The notes beneath the pieces were generated by a model. It saw only the letters and a list, made by a program, of their open reading frames with translations, did no database searches and was not told the origin of the DNA. Below are positions 53,689 to 63,600 of a stretch of 64,000 bases of DNA, one piece after another. Numbering within the stretch: position 1 is the first letter of the stretch; each line of letters opens with the position of its first letter. Origin of the DNA: Aegilops tauschii subsp. strangulata (taxonomy: Eukaryota; Streptophyta; Magnoliopsida; Poales; Poaceae); NCBI RefSeq assembly GCF_002575655.3, contig NC_053040.3, positions 350,491,267 through 350,555,266 of the forward strand, read 5' to 3'. Position numbers and translations under genes: made by a program.

Positions 53689-54393
53689 CTAAACACCACC
53701 TAAGTCCCTCTGCTTCTCGAGGCGCACGACATTGGTGATGCAGGGTGCAACCGCCCGCAGAGCCCGCTCCCGGTCGATGGGAGCCAGCTCGTCAAAGACG
53801 GCGTCCAATGTCACAAATGGATTCCGGTGACGGAGCACTGAAAGGATTCGCCCGGGAACGGCGACGGCAGCCCGCAACCCCTCCTTGTCCAGCTCAGCCC
53901 CCACCATCGCGCGGAGACGGCTCAGCTCCTCGGAGATATAGGTGAAGAAGGAGACCAGGTCAGGAAGCCGCAGCTCGCTGAAGTCGACCGGCTGGTCGAA
54001 CGGGTTTAGCCCGACGGCCGGCATCGTCGCGCTGGCACGACGGTAGGCATCGCGCAACCGCAACACGTGCGTGGCAACTGGGTTCACCAAGTGTCTGAGG
54101 CGATCCTGGACCTCGTCACGATCGGCCTGCTCGCGCTCCAGCCGGCTCCCTTGACGACCTATCGTATCTCCCGCTTTCTGCAGCAACGCCGCCGACGCCT
54201 CGAGCATCTTTGTGGTGGACGCATGCCGCTTTTGAAGCTCCGTGAACTCCCGCACATAACGGAGGAGCATGGCACTCCTCTCCTCCTTGAGCTCACGGAG
54301 CTCCACGTCCTTGGCCCTGAGCTCCGCATCCTTGGCATGGAGCTCCTGTGTCAGGCGCCTCACCTCGGACTCCGTGATCTGCTGCGCCGCCAT
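53689..54393 (-). CDS. Coiled-coil protein, 234 aa
   Basis: An intact single-exon frame starts at ATG 54391-54393 in the context GCC ATGGCG on the coding strand and stops at 53689. Residues about 5-100 form a heptad-rich coiled coil (EVRRLTQELHAKDAELRAKD, then LEREQADRDEVQDRL). The C-terminal 110 residues are a helical domain with DLVSFFTYISEELSRLRAM, VPGRILSVLRHRNPF and ERALRAVAPCITNVVRLEKQ. This layout, and the FFT....RL pattern, resemble exon 2 of the antisense gene of the LTR element at 8.2-9.9 kb. No signal peptide or membrane segment. Function unknown. Confidence 0.65.
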   Translation of the reverse strand: MAAQQITESEVRRLTQELHAKDAELRAKDVELRELKEERSAMLLRYVREFTELQKRHASTTKMLEASAALLQKAGDTIGRQGSRLEREQADRDEVQDRLRHLVNPVATHVLRLRDAYRRASATMPAVGLNPFDQPVDFSELRLPDLVSFFTYISEELSRLRAMVGAELDKEGLRAAVAVPGRILSVLRHRNPFVTLDAVFDELAPIDRERALRAVAPCITNVVRLEKQRDLGGV

Positions 54394-54578
54394 GGCACCA
54401 GGTAGAAGCAATGGGGAGAGGAAGCAAAGGGGGCGAAATGGCTGAAAGGCAATGCAATCTACGGGAAGGCGGAGGGAGCGGGGAATCTTTTGGTTTTCAC
54501 CACGGTAAAACACCAGTCGACGACTTCTCACATCAGGGAGCAGTGGGTTTTTACAGGCGGAGTCATCGTGACTAATTG

Positions 54579-54656
54579 CTGCCGCGCCTGCTCCTGTCAA
54601 TCAAAAAATTAAAAATCCTGCCGCGCCTGCTCCCGTCAATCAAAAAATTAAAAATC
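54579..54656. repeat. 39-bp tandem duplication
   Basis: Two copies of CTGCCGCGCCTGCTCC...AAAAATC differ at one base. They lie upstream of the coiled-coil gene. Confidence 0.9.
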
Positions 54657-54829
54657 ATGCCGCACCCAAACACCAGAGCAACGCCGCGGTGGATATTTAA
54701 ATTTACCTGCCGGCAAGTAGATAAAAAAAGGGGTGAAAAAATAAATGTGGCGGCGGCCTAGCTAATCGGTCGAACTAGCCCAACTAGCTAGCCACCGTGC
54801 TTCACTGATGTACTCGGCGGGAAAGGTGG

Positions 54830-54990
54830 TCTTTCATGATTTGACGACTCATTTACTTGCTTCGGCGCTACGACCGAGGAGGACCCAGAAAACGCGCGGT
54901 AGGGCATCCCACGTCAGGAAGAATATATGCGTGCACCACCCGCGAGGACCCCGAAACCGCGCGGTAGGGTGTGCCACGTCTCGGCACGGA
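54830..54990. repeat. Promoter-proximal shared block, copy 3 (partial)
   Basis: Shares TGATTTGACGACTCATT and the following CTACGACCG...ACCC context with the blocks upstream of genes 1 and 2. An internal GACCC..AACCGCGCGGTAGGG unit is duplicated at about 54884 and 54946. Confidence 0.6.
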
Positions 54991-55430
54991 GGAAAAATGT
55001 GCGTGTAAAAATATACTGTATCAGACGTAGTACCTATGGTTTGACCTCGGGACCCAGCCAGTCGGTCGAAAACACCCCACTAGCCACACAACTTCATCAT
55101 GCAAACGTGGCACGGAGGATAGATTCGGTTAGCTCCGTCTCGACCAGCCACAACATCTCTTGTTCTAGGCGATTCTTCTATTTTCCAAGCTTTTTTTAGT
55201 TGTAATAACACCACGGCAAGCTAGCGCCACTCTTCGTGTGTGCCCGTGCAAAGGTTAGACGATGGAGAGAAGAGAGATTGAGATCGCAGACCTGGGACCC
55301 ACCAGTAAGTGAGACAACGGTCATGCACATGTTGACGAGGCACTCCCTCTACTCTACTCAACGCAAGTACTGTATAAAATCAAGTTATGGGACAAAGCCA
55401 ACAAACCGTTCGTTTTTTTAGGCTATCGAC

Positions 55431-55485
55431 TTACGCTTCGTAGTCCAGGTTGCCAGTTCGAATCTCGTCTTTCAGATTTGTTAGT
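55431..55485 (+). other. tRNA-like Pol III box in segmental copy A
   Basis: TTGCCAGTTCGAATCTCGTC resembles a T-arm/B box. The paired position in copy B (59755-59805) reads GTCGCATGTTCGATCCTCGT. No complete tRNA fold is visible. Confidence 0.35.
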
Positions 55486-55669
55486 TTTAGGTCCAAATTT
55501 GATTAATGACAAGTGGGACCCCCGTGTGTTGTTCCGATATTTCAGTGTAGGATGGTTTTTTTGAACAAACACTTTGCGCGGTTAGACAAGTAACGGCACG
55601 AGTTACACGTATTTTGCAAGTTTACGAACAAAAATGACAGCGGCATAGAATATCACATCCACCCCGCAG

Positions 55670-56575
55670 CTTAGATACTATGGTGATACGAGTTTTTACA
55701 CCGTTGGAAGTGAGATCCAATGGCTTGGGAGTAGTCTTTGTAATTGTGCGCAATTTACAAACTCTCCAAAGGTTTTTTTTGCAAATAAAACATTCAGGCC
55801 TCGTGTGTGTCGCTGCATCTTCGATCCAACGGCTCCCCGGTGCTCATATTAGGTGCTCCCTGTAGCTTAATTACCCGCTACGGTGATATGAGCATCTAGG
55901 TCGTATGATCAGTGATCAGATGGCACATGCGTAGTACTTGTACTTTCTGAGCATTTCCCAAACTCTATCAGCCGTATATTGCGAAAACATTCAAACCTCC
56001 TATGGTGGGCCGTTAGATCTCAGTGAACTCGTATCACCATAGAATCTACGGTGCGGGAGCACCTCATACTCTCCCGTGCGAGAAAACATAAGGTGCTATC
56101 GCAGCTTGGATGCTACGGTGATACGAGCTTGGAGGTCATTTGATCTGAGATCCAATGGCATCTGAGCAGTCTTTGTGCTTGTAAGCAGTGGCCGAACTCT
56201 TTTGGGGCTTTTCTGCAAAAAACCATTCGAACCACCGAGGAGGTGTTGGGTCACAAATCCAATGCCTCCGAAGAGCTTGTAAGACCAAAGCATCTAAGAT
56301 GTGGTAGCGCATGATATTCTTACATACATGAGAATATGATGTCCTCCTTCATCTTAGATGCTACGGTGATACGAGCTTCGAGGTCGTTGGATATGGGATC
56401 AAAGGGCATCTAAGTAGTTTTTGTACAAATTGTGTGCAATTCTCAAACTCATCAAGGTTTCCTGCAAAAATATTAAGACACATCATGTGAGCTGCTATAT
56501 CTCAGATCTACAAGCTCCAAGCAACTCGTATCGGCATATAGCATCTAAGGTATGGGGGCACATGATATTCTCCCG
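55670..56575. repeat. Tandem array of four fold-back MITE-like units
   Basis: Units begin near 55670, 55870, 56100 and 56345 with a version of CTTAGATGCTACGGTGATACGAGC. They end 190-220 bases later with its inverted form (GAACTCGTATCACCATAGAAT, CATCTAAG). The middle parts are also alike (AGATCCAATGGCATCTGAGC, TCTTTGT, CAAACTC, GCAAAAA). Each unit could fold on itself. The units differ by 20-30 percent by eye, so the array is old. Confidence 0.75.
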
Positions 56576-56815
56576 GGGAGGAGGGGTGGGGTGCACAACC
56601 AATCGGTGGTTGGGAGGGTGGGGACAAATATAATCTAAACAACCCTAAACAAAGCTCCACAATTTTATCTAAGGTCGAGGGGTTGACCCCCGACAATCAT
56701 AGCTCCGCCTAAACACAACATTTGCATGTACTGTAGTACTAGACTTAATATTCATGTTTCAGTTTCATGTTCATTTTAAATATTGAACTGGGGACCATGG
56801 ATGTCTTACATTTTA

Positions 56816-56975
56816 CTCCCTTCGTTCCTAAATATTAGTCTTTTTAGAGGCTTCAAATGGACTGGCACATACGGATGTATATAGACATATTTTAGAGTCT
56901 AGATTCACTCATTTTGCTCCGCATGTAGTCACTTGTTGAACTCTCTAAAAGACTAATATTTAGGAATAGAAGGAG
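56816..56975. mobile_element. Stowaway MITE, 160 bp (Thalos-like)
   Basis: CTCCCTTCGTTCCTAAATATT and the inverted AATATTTAGGAATAGAAGGAG, flanked by TA. Sequence resembles the wheat Thalos family. Confidence 0.85.
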
Positions 56976-57520
56976 TATTTTTGAATTCGTGTCATACATG
57001 CATGGTTTGGAAAAATAGATGCACTATACTTATTGGATTGTTGTTGTGTTCGTGCGTGTGTATCTCTCTGTGTGTGTGGTCATATGCTTGATACATACAA
57101 AGTTTTCTCACCTCCATATTGTTCATCTTTTAAATTTGAATTTGCATTGGAAAACTTACTAGGGATACCATGAAATGTGAAATCCACGTTGAGATCACTA
57201 TACCACAAACTCACTCTAATTCAACAACTCGTCATAAATCAATTACCACGTTGAGATTAGTATTTGCAAGGAAAATACGGGTATTGTAATACACATAGAT
57301 TCGTTCGGCAATTTAAAAGGTTCCTTTCGTATTCTCGAATGGTACGACCCAACGGCGTACTAGCCAGACCTTGGCTCGTGTTGATCCTAAAAAGAAAAAA
57401 AAACCGGGCTCGTGTCCTTCGGTGGCATGCGTGGTACGCACATTAGGCAACCCCAACCAGTCGAGCCTCAGCGTTTCAAGTCGAAATATCTGGCGGCCAG
57501 AATTCCAGCCCTAGGAAATT

Positions 57521-58440
57521 CCCCTCATGTCCCCGGTCCATAATGACTACCGATGAACAACAAAGGGATGCTTTAGTAACTAGACAACGTTACCTACCGT
57601 GCCGAGCACGGTTCAATTCCCTCGGTCGCCGCTCGTCAAGGTCACCCGTCAACTACATTGCCTAGTACTACTACTACTACTACACCAGGATGAGCACAGA
57701 ATTGAGCCCGTTTGTTCGTGCCTAGTACTTGAGTTAATATATCAGGCAATGCACTGGTACGGAGGCATTATCCTTTTACTCTGCATATATAACTTGTCTG
57801 AAGTCTAACTAAGCAAAATGTTTGACCAAATCCTTTTTTAAGAAATACAACAGGACAGATGTACGGCTTGAAAATTTATTGCATGATGCAGGTTATGATA
57901 TTGTTTCGAATCCTGGATCTTAAATTTCAGAAAATCCAAAAGTGAGCATAAATTCTTGAAACTAAGCATGGTCACGTGATATGGCACAAATATTACTTCG
58001 TATGTCTTTTCTTCAATTTGAGACAAGCTGCTTATGACAAGTTGCACAAATGAAGAGCCAAGGTATTTTGGAACAAAGACCTGTCACGTTAAGGCGAACA
58101 CTTTCACTATTGAAACCGTGGGCGTTTACGTGCCGCCACGAGTCCCCGCTTCTCATCAGCAGGTGCCGTCCGAGCAAGCGTGTGAGTCGACGGGAGGCGT
58201 GCGAGCAGACCACTGCGCCGGCTGTCAGGGAGGCGTTTGAGCAGAGCGCTGTGCAGGCTCACCGGGAGGCGAGCCCTTTGACCAGGCTCCGCCGCCCACC
58301 GTTGTCCCAACTGCTCCCACTTTTAATGTCATCGGCGCCGCAGTTTAAAATCAACCCCGCACTACCCGGTATCGCTACAATCCTCTCTCTTCCTCTCCGA
58401 TTCTCCAGTCGTCTACCTCCAACTAGCCTGACCTAAACGT
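57521..58440. other. Intergenic and 5' leader
   Basis: No gene from 57521 to 58000. 58150-58290 holds degenerate repeats of GAGGCGTGCGAGCAGACC type. A CT-rich leader (CTCTCTCTTCCTCTCCG) lies just before the ORF at 58446. Confidence 0.45.
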
Positions 58441-58445
58441 ATGCC

Positions 58446-58946
58446 ATGCCACATCACGATGGTCTGCCCTTAGTGTTCCAGTTTCTTGAGGAAGACACCC
58501 AACTGGAGTCTCAAGAACATAAGGCGCTTTGGGACGAGCTTGAACTGGCCTTGCGGGAAGACGCCGCGCCTGTCCCCGCTCCCGTTCCGGCTCCCGTCGC
58601 CCCGACTGCGCCAGCGCCCATCCCCGTGGCATTGATGTGTTGGGAGCCGCACATTGTCGCCGAGCTTGATCCCACGGGGTTCCACGAGGTCCCCGCCGAC
58701 TTTCACGCGCCCGTGCACCTGCCAGCGCATGCGCCTGCGCGTGCACTGACGCGCACGCCCGTGCCGGTGCCCGAGCACATGAATGTCTCTGCCGCGCCGT
58801 TGACAGCGCCTGTCCCCGCGCGGGTGCCAGTGCCCCCCTCAGTGGCATGGATGGCCGCCGTCGACCGCTTTCCTTGCACCAACGCCAGTCGCCTCCTCCC
58901 GCCAGTTGACTCGCTCCGAAGTCCAGAACATTTTGGCCTTCCTTGA
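58446..58946 (+). CDS. Pro/Ala/Val-rich protein, 166 aa, possibly frameshifted at the end
   Basis: The ATG at 58446 begins MPHHDGLPLVFQFLEEDTQL, followed by an acidic helix (EHKALWDELELALRED). Then come Pro-Ala-Val repeats, a conserved-looking CWEPHIVAELDPTGFHEVP, and a second Pro-rich part. The frame ends at 58946. A different frame, open from about 58900 to 59088, encodes TRSEVQNILAFLEARPTSRS and looks more protein-like than the annotated ending. A one-base change near 58895 may therefore have altered the C terminus. An upstream ATG at 58441 is out of frame. Family unknown. Confidence 0.5.
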   Translation: MPHHDGLPLVFQFLEEDTQLESQEHKALWDELELALREDAAPVPAPVPAPVAPTAPAPIPVALMCWEPHIVAELDPTGFHEVPADFHAPVHLPAHAPARALTRTPVPVPEHMNVSAAPLTAPVPARVPVPPSVAWMAAVDRFPCTNASRLLPPVDSLRSPEHFGLP

Positions 58947-59088
58947 AGCTAGGCCAACGTCCAGGAGTACGCCAACAACAGCGCAAGACGCCGCCGTCGC
59001 CGTCGGTCAGTGGCCCGACGACACACAAAGCACGGCAGAGGAGCCGCTTCCCACCGCGAGACGCCCCCACCACCGCCGCGTAATCTAA

Positions 59089-59559
59089 ATTTGCCATGAA
59101 AAACGTTTGGATTGCCATGCTTAAAATCCGAACGTTTATCATTTCTGTTTATTTTATATCGATCGTCGTATAATTTAAAGTCGGAGTCAGACTGAACGAA
59201 ATGTATGGTTTGATCGATTGAATGTTCTGCTAGAGCCGTATCAAATTAAATATAAAACGTCATCAAGCCACATGTATTCCTTGTCATCCAACGACCTAGA
59301 CTGCTTCAATGTCGAGTGCTTAACACGTTTAGCGTGCAGTTAGTTTCATGCCAAAAATAGTGCTAATCACATGACAACACGCAAATAATATCCTAGTAGT
59401 TAATATCCGCATGCACTTAATATACTTCCAAATTAACGTGCATTGCATGTACACACTGACTAGTGCTGCTAGTACGTGAAACTGGTGCCGTGACTTATGA
59501 ACGCGTCCAGATATGGTCAACGGCAATATCGCCCGCGAGTTCTTCCTGTTTGCCCATGC
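59089..59559. other. 3' flank, nothing identified
   Basis: AT-rich. No gene or element end seen. Confidence 0.4.
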
Positions 59560-60456
59560 GTCTAAACGCAGAAGGGGAGGAGAGAGAGAGAGCACACATG
59601 GAACCCACCAGTAAGTGAAGGCGAATAGTACTAAAAATAATATTACATGTTATCCATTAATTAGGCTGTGGTAATATAAAAACATTATGTGAACAAAGGG
59701 GGTACAACAAACATTGCTATTCTACGTATGTTGCCTATTGACGTGCGGCTTGAAGGCCCGGTCGCATGTTCGATCCTCGTCCTTTATTTTTTAATTTGTA
59801 TACGGGTCCAAATTTGTTTCATGACATGTGGGCCCCTCGGTGTGTAGTTTGTATCACTTTAATTTTTGGGTCGAAATTTGTTCCATTCCAAGTGGACTAT
59901 CGGTGTGTAGTTTTGTAGCTTATTTATAATAATTAAAGAGAACACATAGTTTTTTCAATAATACCATGGTGCGACGTTGAAGGCAAGAAAGGACGTGCGA
60001 GAGAGCGATGACCGAGCCAGAGGGAAATCAACTAGGGGAGTTGCGTGGGTTGCAACGGTGTTTGGAGTAGTTGTGGGCCGAATGCTACGAAAATATAATC
60101 TAAACCGACCGGAATAAATGCCTACACAAATTAATCCAAGGTTGGAGTGCCCCCGCAATGTAAATAGCTCTGGCTTTGCGAGGGATGGAGAGGTAGTAGC
60201 TTCAACGCGTGGAAGATACGGTGTGAGATAGAGAGGTCAATTGAGAGACATATAGATAGAGAGACAAAGTGAGTGTGGTCCGACATTCATTGAACAAATA
60301 TATATGCTCTGGAGAGATATTGCCCGATTGAGCTTTTTGGCAAGGGTGAGGGTTGTAAGATAGAGCTTGAGAGATGATCCAGTCACAGACGTGTAGATAT
60401 ATTTTGTGCGTGGGAGGAAGCAAGGTCAACCGATCACATAGGGTCGCCGTGCGATC

Positions 60457-60995
60457 GAAAGAGTGAGACGGGTTGGAGAGAGTGACCTAGATAGACGATG
60501 TGCGTGAGAGAGTATACAATGTGAATTGGTCGAATTGGGCTCAAACATGGTGATATATCATTTTTGTCCGAGAAAGAGCGAGGTCAATCGAGACATAGGG
60601 AGAGAGGGAGAGAGAGATTGAGTGAGCGTGGCCCACCATGAGGTCGAAAGAGTGGCGGCGGCTTGGATGGACTGACCTAGATAGACAATCCGCGTGAGAG
60701 AGTATAGAGTGTGTCGATCGAGGCCCGAACAGGGACATATATCATTTGTGTGTGAAAGAAAACGAGGTTAAACGAGACAAAGATAAAGAGAGCGAGATTG
60801 AGCGAGTGTGGCCCGCCGTGCGGAAGAAAGAGTGAGACAGTCTCGAGGGAGTGACCTAGATATACAACGTCTGTGCGTGCGCACGAGAGGTTGGGGGGCT
60901 AGATAGGCAATGCATGTATTTAGTGCGAGAGGGTGAGAGGGAGAGGGGGGAGAGAGAGAGCTCGGCATGGGGTGCAATGGCGGGTGTGTGAGGTA
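60457..60995. repeat. Tandem repeat, 180-190-bp units
   Basis: Units start with GAAAGAGTG at 60457, 60646 and 60826 and share GTGACCTAGATAGACAA, GCGTGAGAGAGTAT and a GAGAGA-rich part. A diverged unit precedes at about 60225. Confidence 0.85.
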
Positions 60996-61616
60996 AATAC
61001 ATTTGGTAACAGAGTGGAAAAAGGGGTTGTGTAGTTGAGAGACTTAGAGATCGAAACATGGAGAGAAAGAATGAACGTGTGTTGGAAACCGATAGCTTCC
61101 TAAGGTGGTTAGGAGAGGAAGATTGACCGATACAGGAAGTATGTAGCGTTTGTGCGGGGGGGGGGCTAAAAATAACATTTGAATGTACATAGTACGAGAC
61201 TTAATATCGATGTTTCAATTCGGTGTACATTGTAAGATTTGAACCGAGGACCAGGCATACGGGTAATTATTTCGAATTCGTGCCATACTAAGTTTCGAAA
61301 AGTTGACATTGACTCACTTTGTTGTGCTATTTTGTAGGTCATATGTTTGAATCCATCCAAAAGTTTTCTCACTACCATGGTGTTCATCATATACATATGA
61401 ATTTGTATTAAAAAAGTAGCGTGGATACAGTGAAATGCGAAATCCACGTTAGAATTGGAGATCGCTACGTGACACACACTCTAATTCAAATAACTAACTA
61501 CGTGACACACACTCTAATTCAAATAAGTAATTATGTGACACACACTCTAATCCACGTTAGCGTGGGTACCGTTTCGATTTTTTTTCAAATAACTCCTCAT
61601 TAATTAATTTATAGTA

Positions 61617-61720
61617 CTCCCTCTGTTCACTTTTATAAGACCTTGAAGACATTTCAGACAACGTGTAAAACAGTTCATTTTAAGTTGTCTGAAACGACTT
61701 ACAAAAGTGAACGGATGGAG
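61617..61720. mobile_element. Stowaway MITE, 104 bp
   Basis: CTCCCTCTGTTCACTTTTATAAG and the inverted CTTACAAAAGTGAACGGATGGAG, flanked by TA. It is present only in segmental copy B. Confidence 0.9.
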
Positions 61721-62060
61721 TATCTCGTTTCGAATGACTAATTATTGCAAGGAAAACACGGGCATGGTAATACATACAGATTCGTTTGCAAATGAAAGAA
61801 GATTCGTTTGCATTCTCAAATGTAGGCGCACCAGGCAGACCAGGGTCGTGTCGGGGTGGACGCTGCTTCGGTGCCTTAAAGGCAACTGCCTTCGGGTCAC
61901 TGACATGTGGGCCAGCCACCTGTTGGGCCCACATGTCATGGACACAAAGGCAGGTGCCTTAAGGCACCCAAGCATAGTCCTGTCGGGGTGGTCGCGTGTG
62001 TCGGACAGACGCGTAGCACCCAGCACCCACCCACCTCCCCCCAAAAAAGGACGACGACAA

Positions 62061-62066
62061 TATAAG
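62061..62066 (+). promoter_or_regulatory. TATA-like box
   Basis: TATAAG in CAATATAAGTTCG, about 195 bases upstream of the ATG at 62261. It is followed by a leader with CCCTAATTCGCCGCC, common in cereal 5' UTRs. Confidence 0.4.
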
Positions 62067-62260
62067 TTCGCGCTTCCACGTTTCGGATTGAAATATCTGG
62101 CGGCCTCAATTCCAGCCCTGCAAAATCTCTCTTCTCCACCGTCCCCTTCCGCGCCCAGATTGCTCAAATCCCTAATTCGCCGCCAACCCTCGAATCGCCC
62201 CTCGTGTCGTCTCTTTCCCCACCGTTCCCCACCTCTGTGCCGGACGACGACGACGACGAA

Positions 62261-62585
62261 GATGACGGTCGCGCTTCACCACCGCACCGGAGCTACCTCA
62301 TCTACGCCCTCGTCCACCGCACCGGGTGGTCCACCGACAACATCGGCCGCACAACCGACGTGCCTCACAGACACCGAGTTCCACCGCATCAGGTGTGCTT
62401 CACCGACGCCGTCTCCCAGCTTACCGGGGCTACTTCACCGAGCACATCGTCGCACCTCCGCCCCCCGAGGCCGTTGGGACTTCACCAACGGTCTCGTCCA
62501 CCGCATCGTAGCGCTGCGCTGCCACTCAAGATCTGCATCCGTGCGCGGCCAGCCAACGCCAGCGCATCACCCTCAACGGCTCTGA
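62261..62585 (+). CDS. His/Thr/Pro-rich protein, possible first exon
   Basis: The ATG at 62261 (GAAGATGACGG) begins MTVALHHRTGATSSTPSSTA and runs 107 codons to a stop at 62585. The DNA has internal repeats of CACCGCACCGG type that give HHRTG, FHRIR and VHRIV motifs. An overlapping frame (62204-62590) starts with an Asp run and is an alternative. A donor GTATCC after CGAACTAG near 62636 suggests that splicing to the exon at 62920 is possible if another frame is used. I do not recognise the product. Confidence 0.35.
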
Positions 62586-62919
62586 AGTGACCCGCACTCT
62601 AGCTAGGCGAGCATGCCCAAACGCCGGCCCGAACTAGGTATCCACACATCACTCCCTTGTGCACTGTTCCGACGATGTTTGGATATCCTTTCACTGCTCT
62701 CTTAGCTTACACGCCTATGCAACTCTGACTTTAACTCTTATTTCTTCTGGAGATATCATCTGAAACAAGCAAATCCATTTTTTAGCGAAGCATGACGGTG
62801 CTACGGGATCTGGTACACATCCTGCACACCCGTATAACCTTGTAAGTATCTGTCCTCCGGTACAACATCAAGGTCGATTCCTCTTATTTTATCAACCATT
62901 CGCCGTGTCAAAAATGCAG

Positions 62920-63033
62920 AGGGGGATGCAAGGAGCACAAGGCCTGCACATCCAAGCAAGTGGTAACATGGACTTGTACATGGAACATCCCAAGCGCAAG
63001 CAGAGCTGCAGTGAGCATGTACAACGAGCTAGC
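62920..63033 (+). CDS. 38-codon internal exon
   Basis: Acceptor AAAAATGCAG (ends 62919) and donor GTAAGTCC (63034) bound exactly 38 open codons: RGMQGAQGLHIQASGNMDLY, then MEHPKRKQSCSEHVQ. Splice sites are strong. It probably belongs to the plus-strand gene starting near 62.2 kb. Family unknown. Confidence 0.45.
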
Positions 63034-63600
63034 GTAAGTCCCTGCATTTCATTTAATTCGTACTGGCATTCGTGTATGATTTGTGTGCAGTGGCTGATCC
63101 ATGAATTCAAGTTACCAGGGGCGAACATTTAACTTAAAAAATATGAAGGCACTTGCACTACGGAAATCAACATAACTTGAGAAATGTGAAGCTACATGCA
63201 CTTTGAAAACCAGCTAATGATCCAAAGTAGTTCAGATTATAAACACTAAATGATGCAAGCACCAAAAAACACAAATGCAACATGGTGTACAAGGACTACA
63301 AACATGGTCTGTACCTGCTTGAATTATTCGTTCTCTGGCTGAAAATATCGAAGTGTAATTGCACATATAACCAGTGCGCAAACTGCATATCAATATATCT
63401 ATCCTGCACAAGTATGCCAATAGTTTCAAACAACAGATTAGAAAAGTATTTATGCTATGTTGTCATGATACGGGGACTTTCTGGTAGATGGCCTCGACGT
63501 TTCCTCAAGCTATGAAAATGCACTATAATTTGCTTGTCATCAATGCTTGCAAATCTCTGTCTCTCTCAACATAGTAGATCATCATTAAACACTAAATCCT
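63034..63600. other. Intron or intergenic, nothing firm
   Basis: AT-rich with no convincing exon. It lies between a plus-strand exon and the 3' end of a minus-strand gene, so the two genes converge here. Confidence 0.4.

Larger units (their letters stand above)
55230..57520. repeat. Segmental duplication, copy A
   Basis: Diverged but collinear with 59560-62130. Shared landmarks in order are GGACCCACCAGTAAGTGA, a tRNA-like GTTCGAATC box, GTCCAAATTTG, AATATAATCTAAAC, GACTTAATAT, GTGAAATCCACGTT and GAAATATCTGGCGGCC. Copy A alone contains the fold-back array at 55670-56575. Confidence 0.7.
59560..62130. repeat. Segmental duplication, copy B
   Basis: Collinear with 55230-57520 by the landmarks listed there, at an offset of about 4.3-4.6 kb. 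It lacks the fold-back array and instead contains the 180-190-bp tandem repeat at 60457-60995. An 18-base ACGTGACACACACTCTAA unit is repeated three times near 61480-61550. Confidence 0.7.

Noticed and set aside
55431..55485. Functional tRNA gene
   Set aside because: Only a B-box-like arm is present. No acceptor stem or anticodon arm can be drawn.
61742..62585. One 292-codon plus-strand frame from 61707
   Set aside because: Its first half lies in the segmental repeat upstream of the TATA-like box. Only the part after the ATG at 62261 is a plausible gene.
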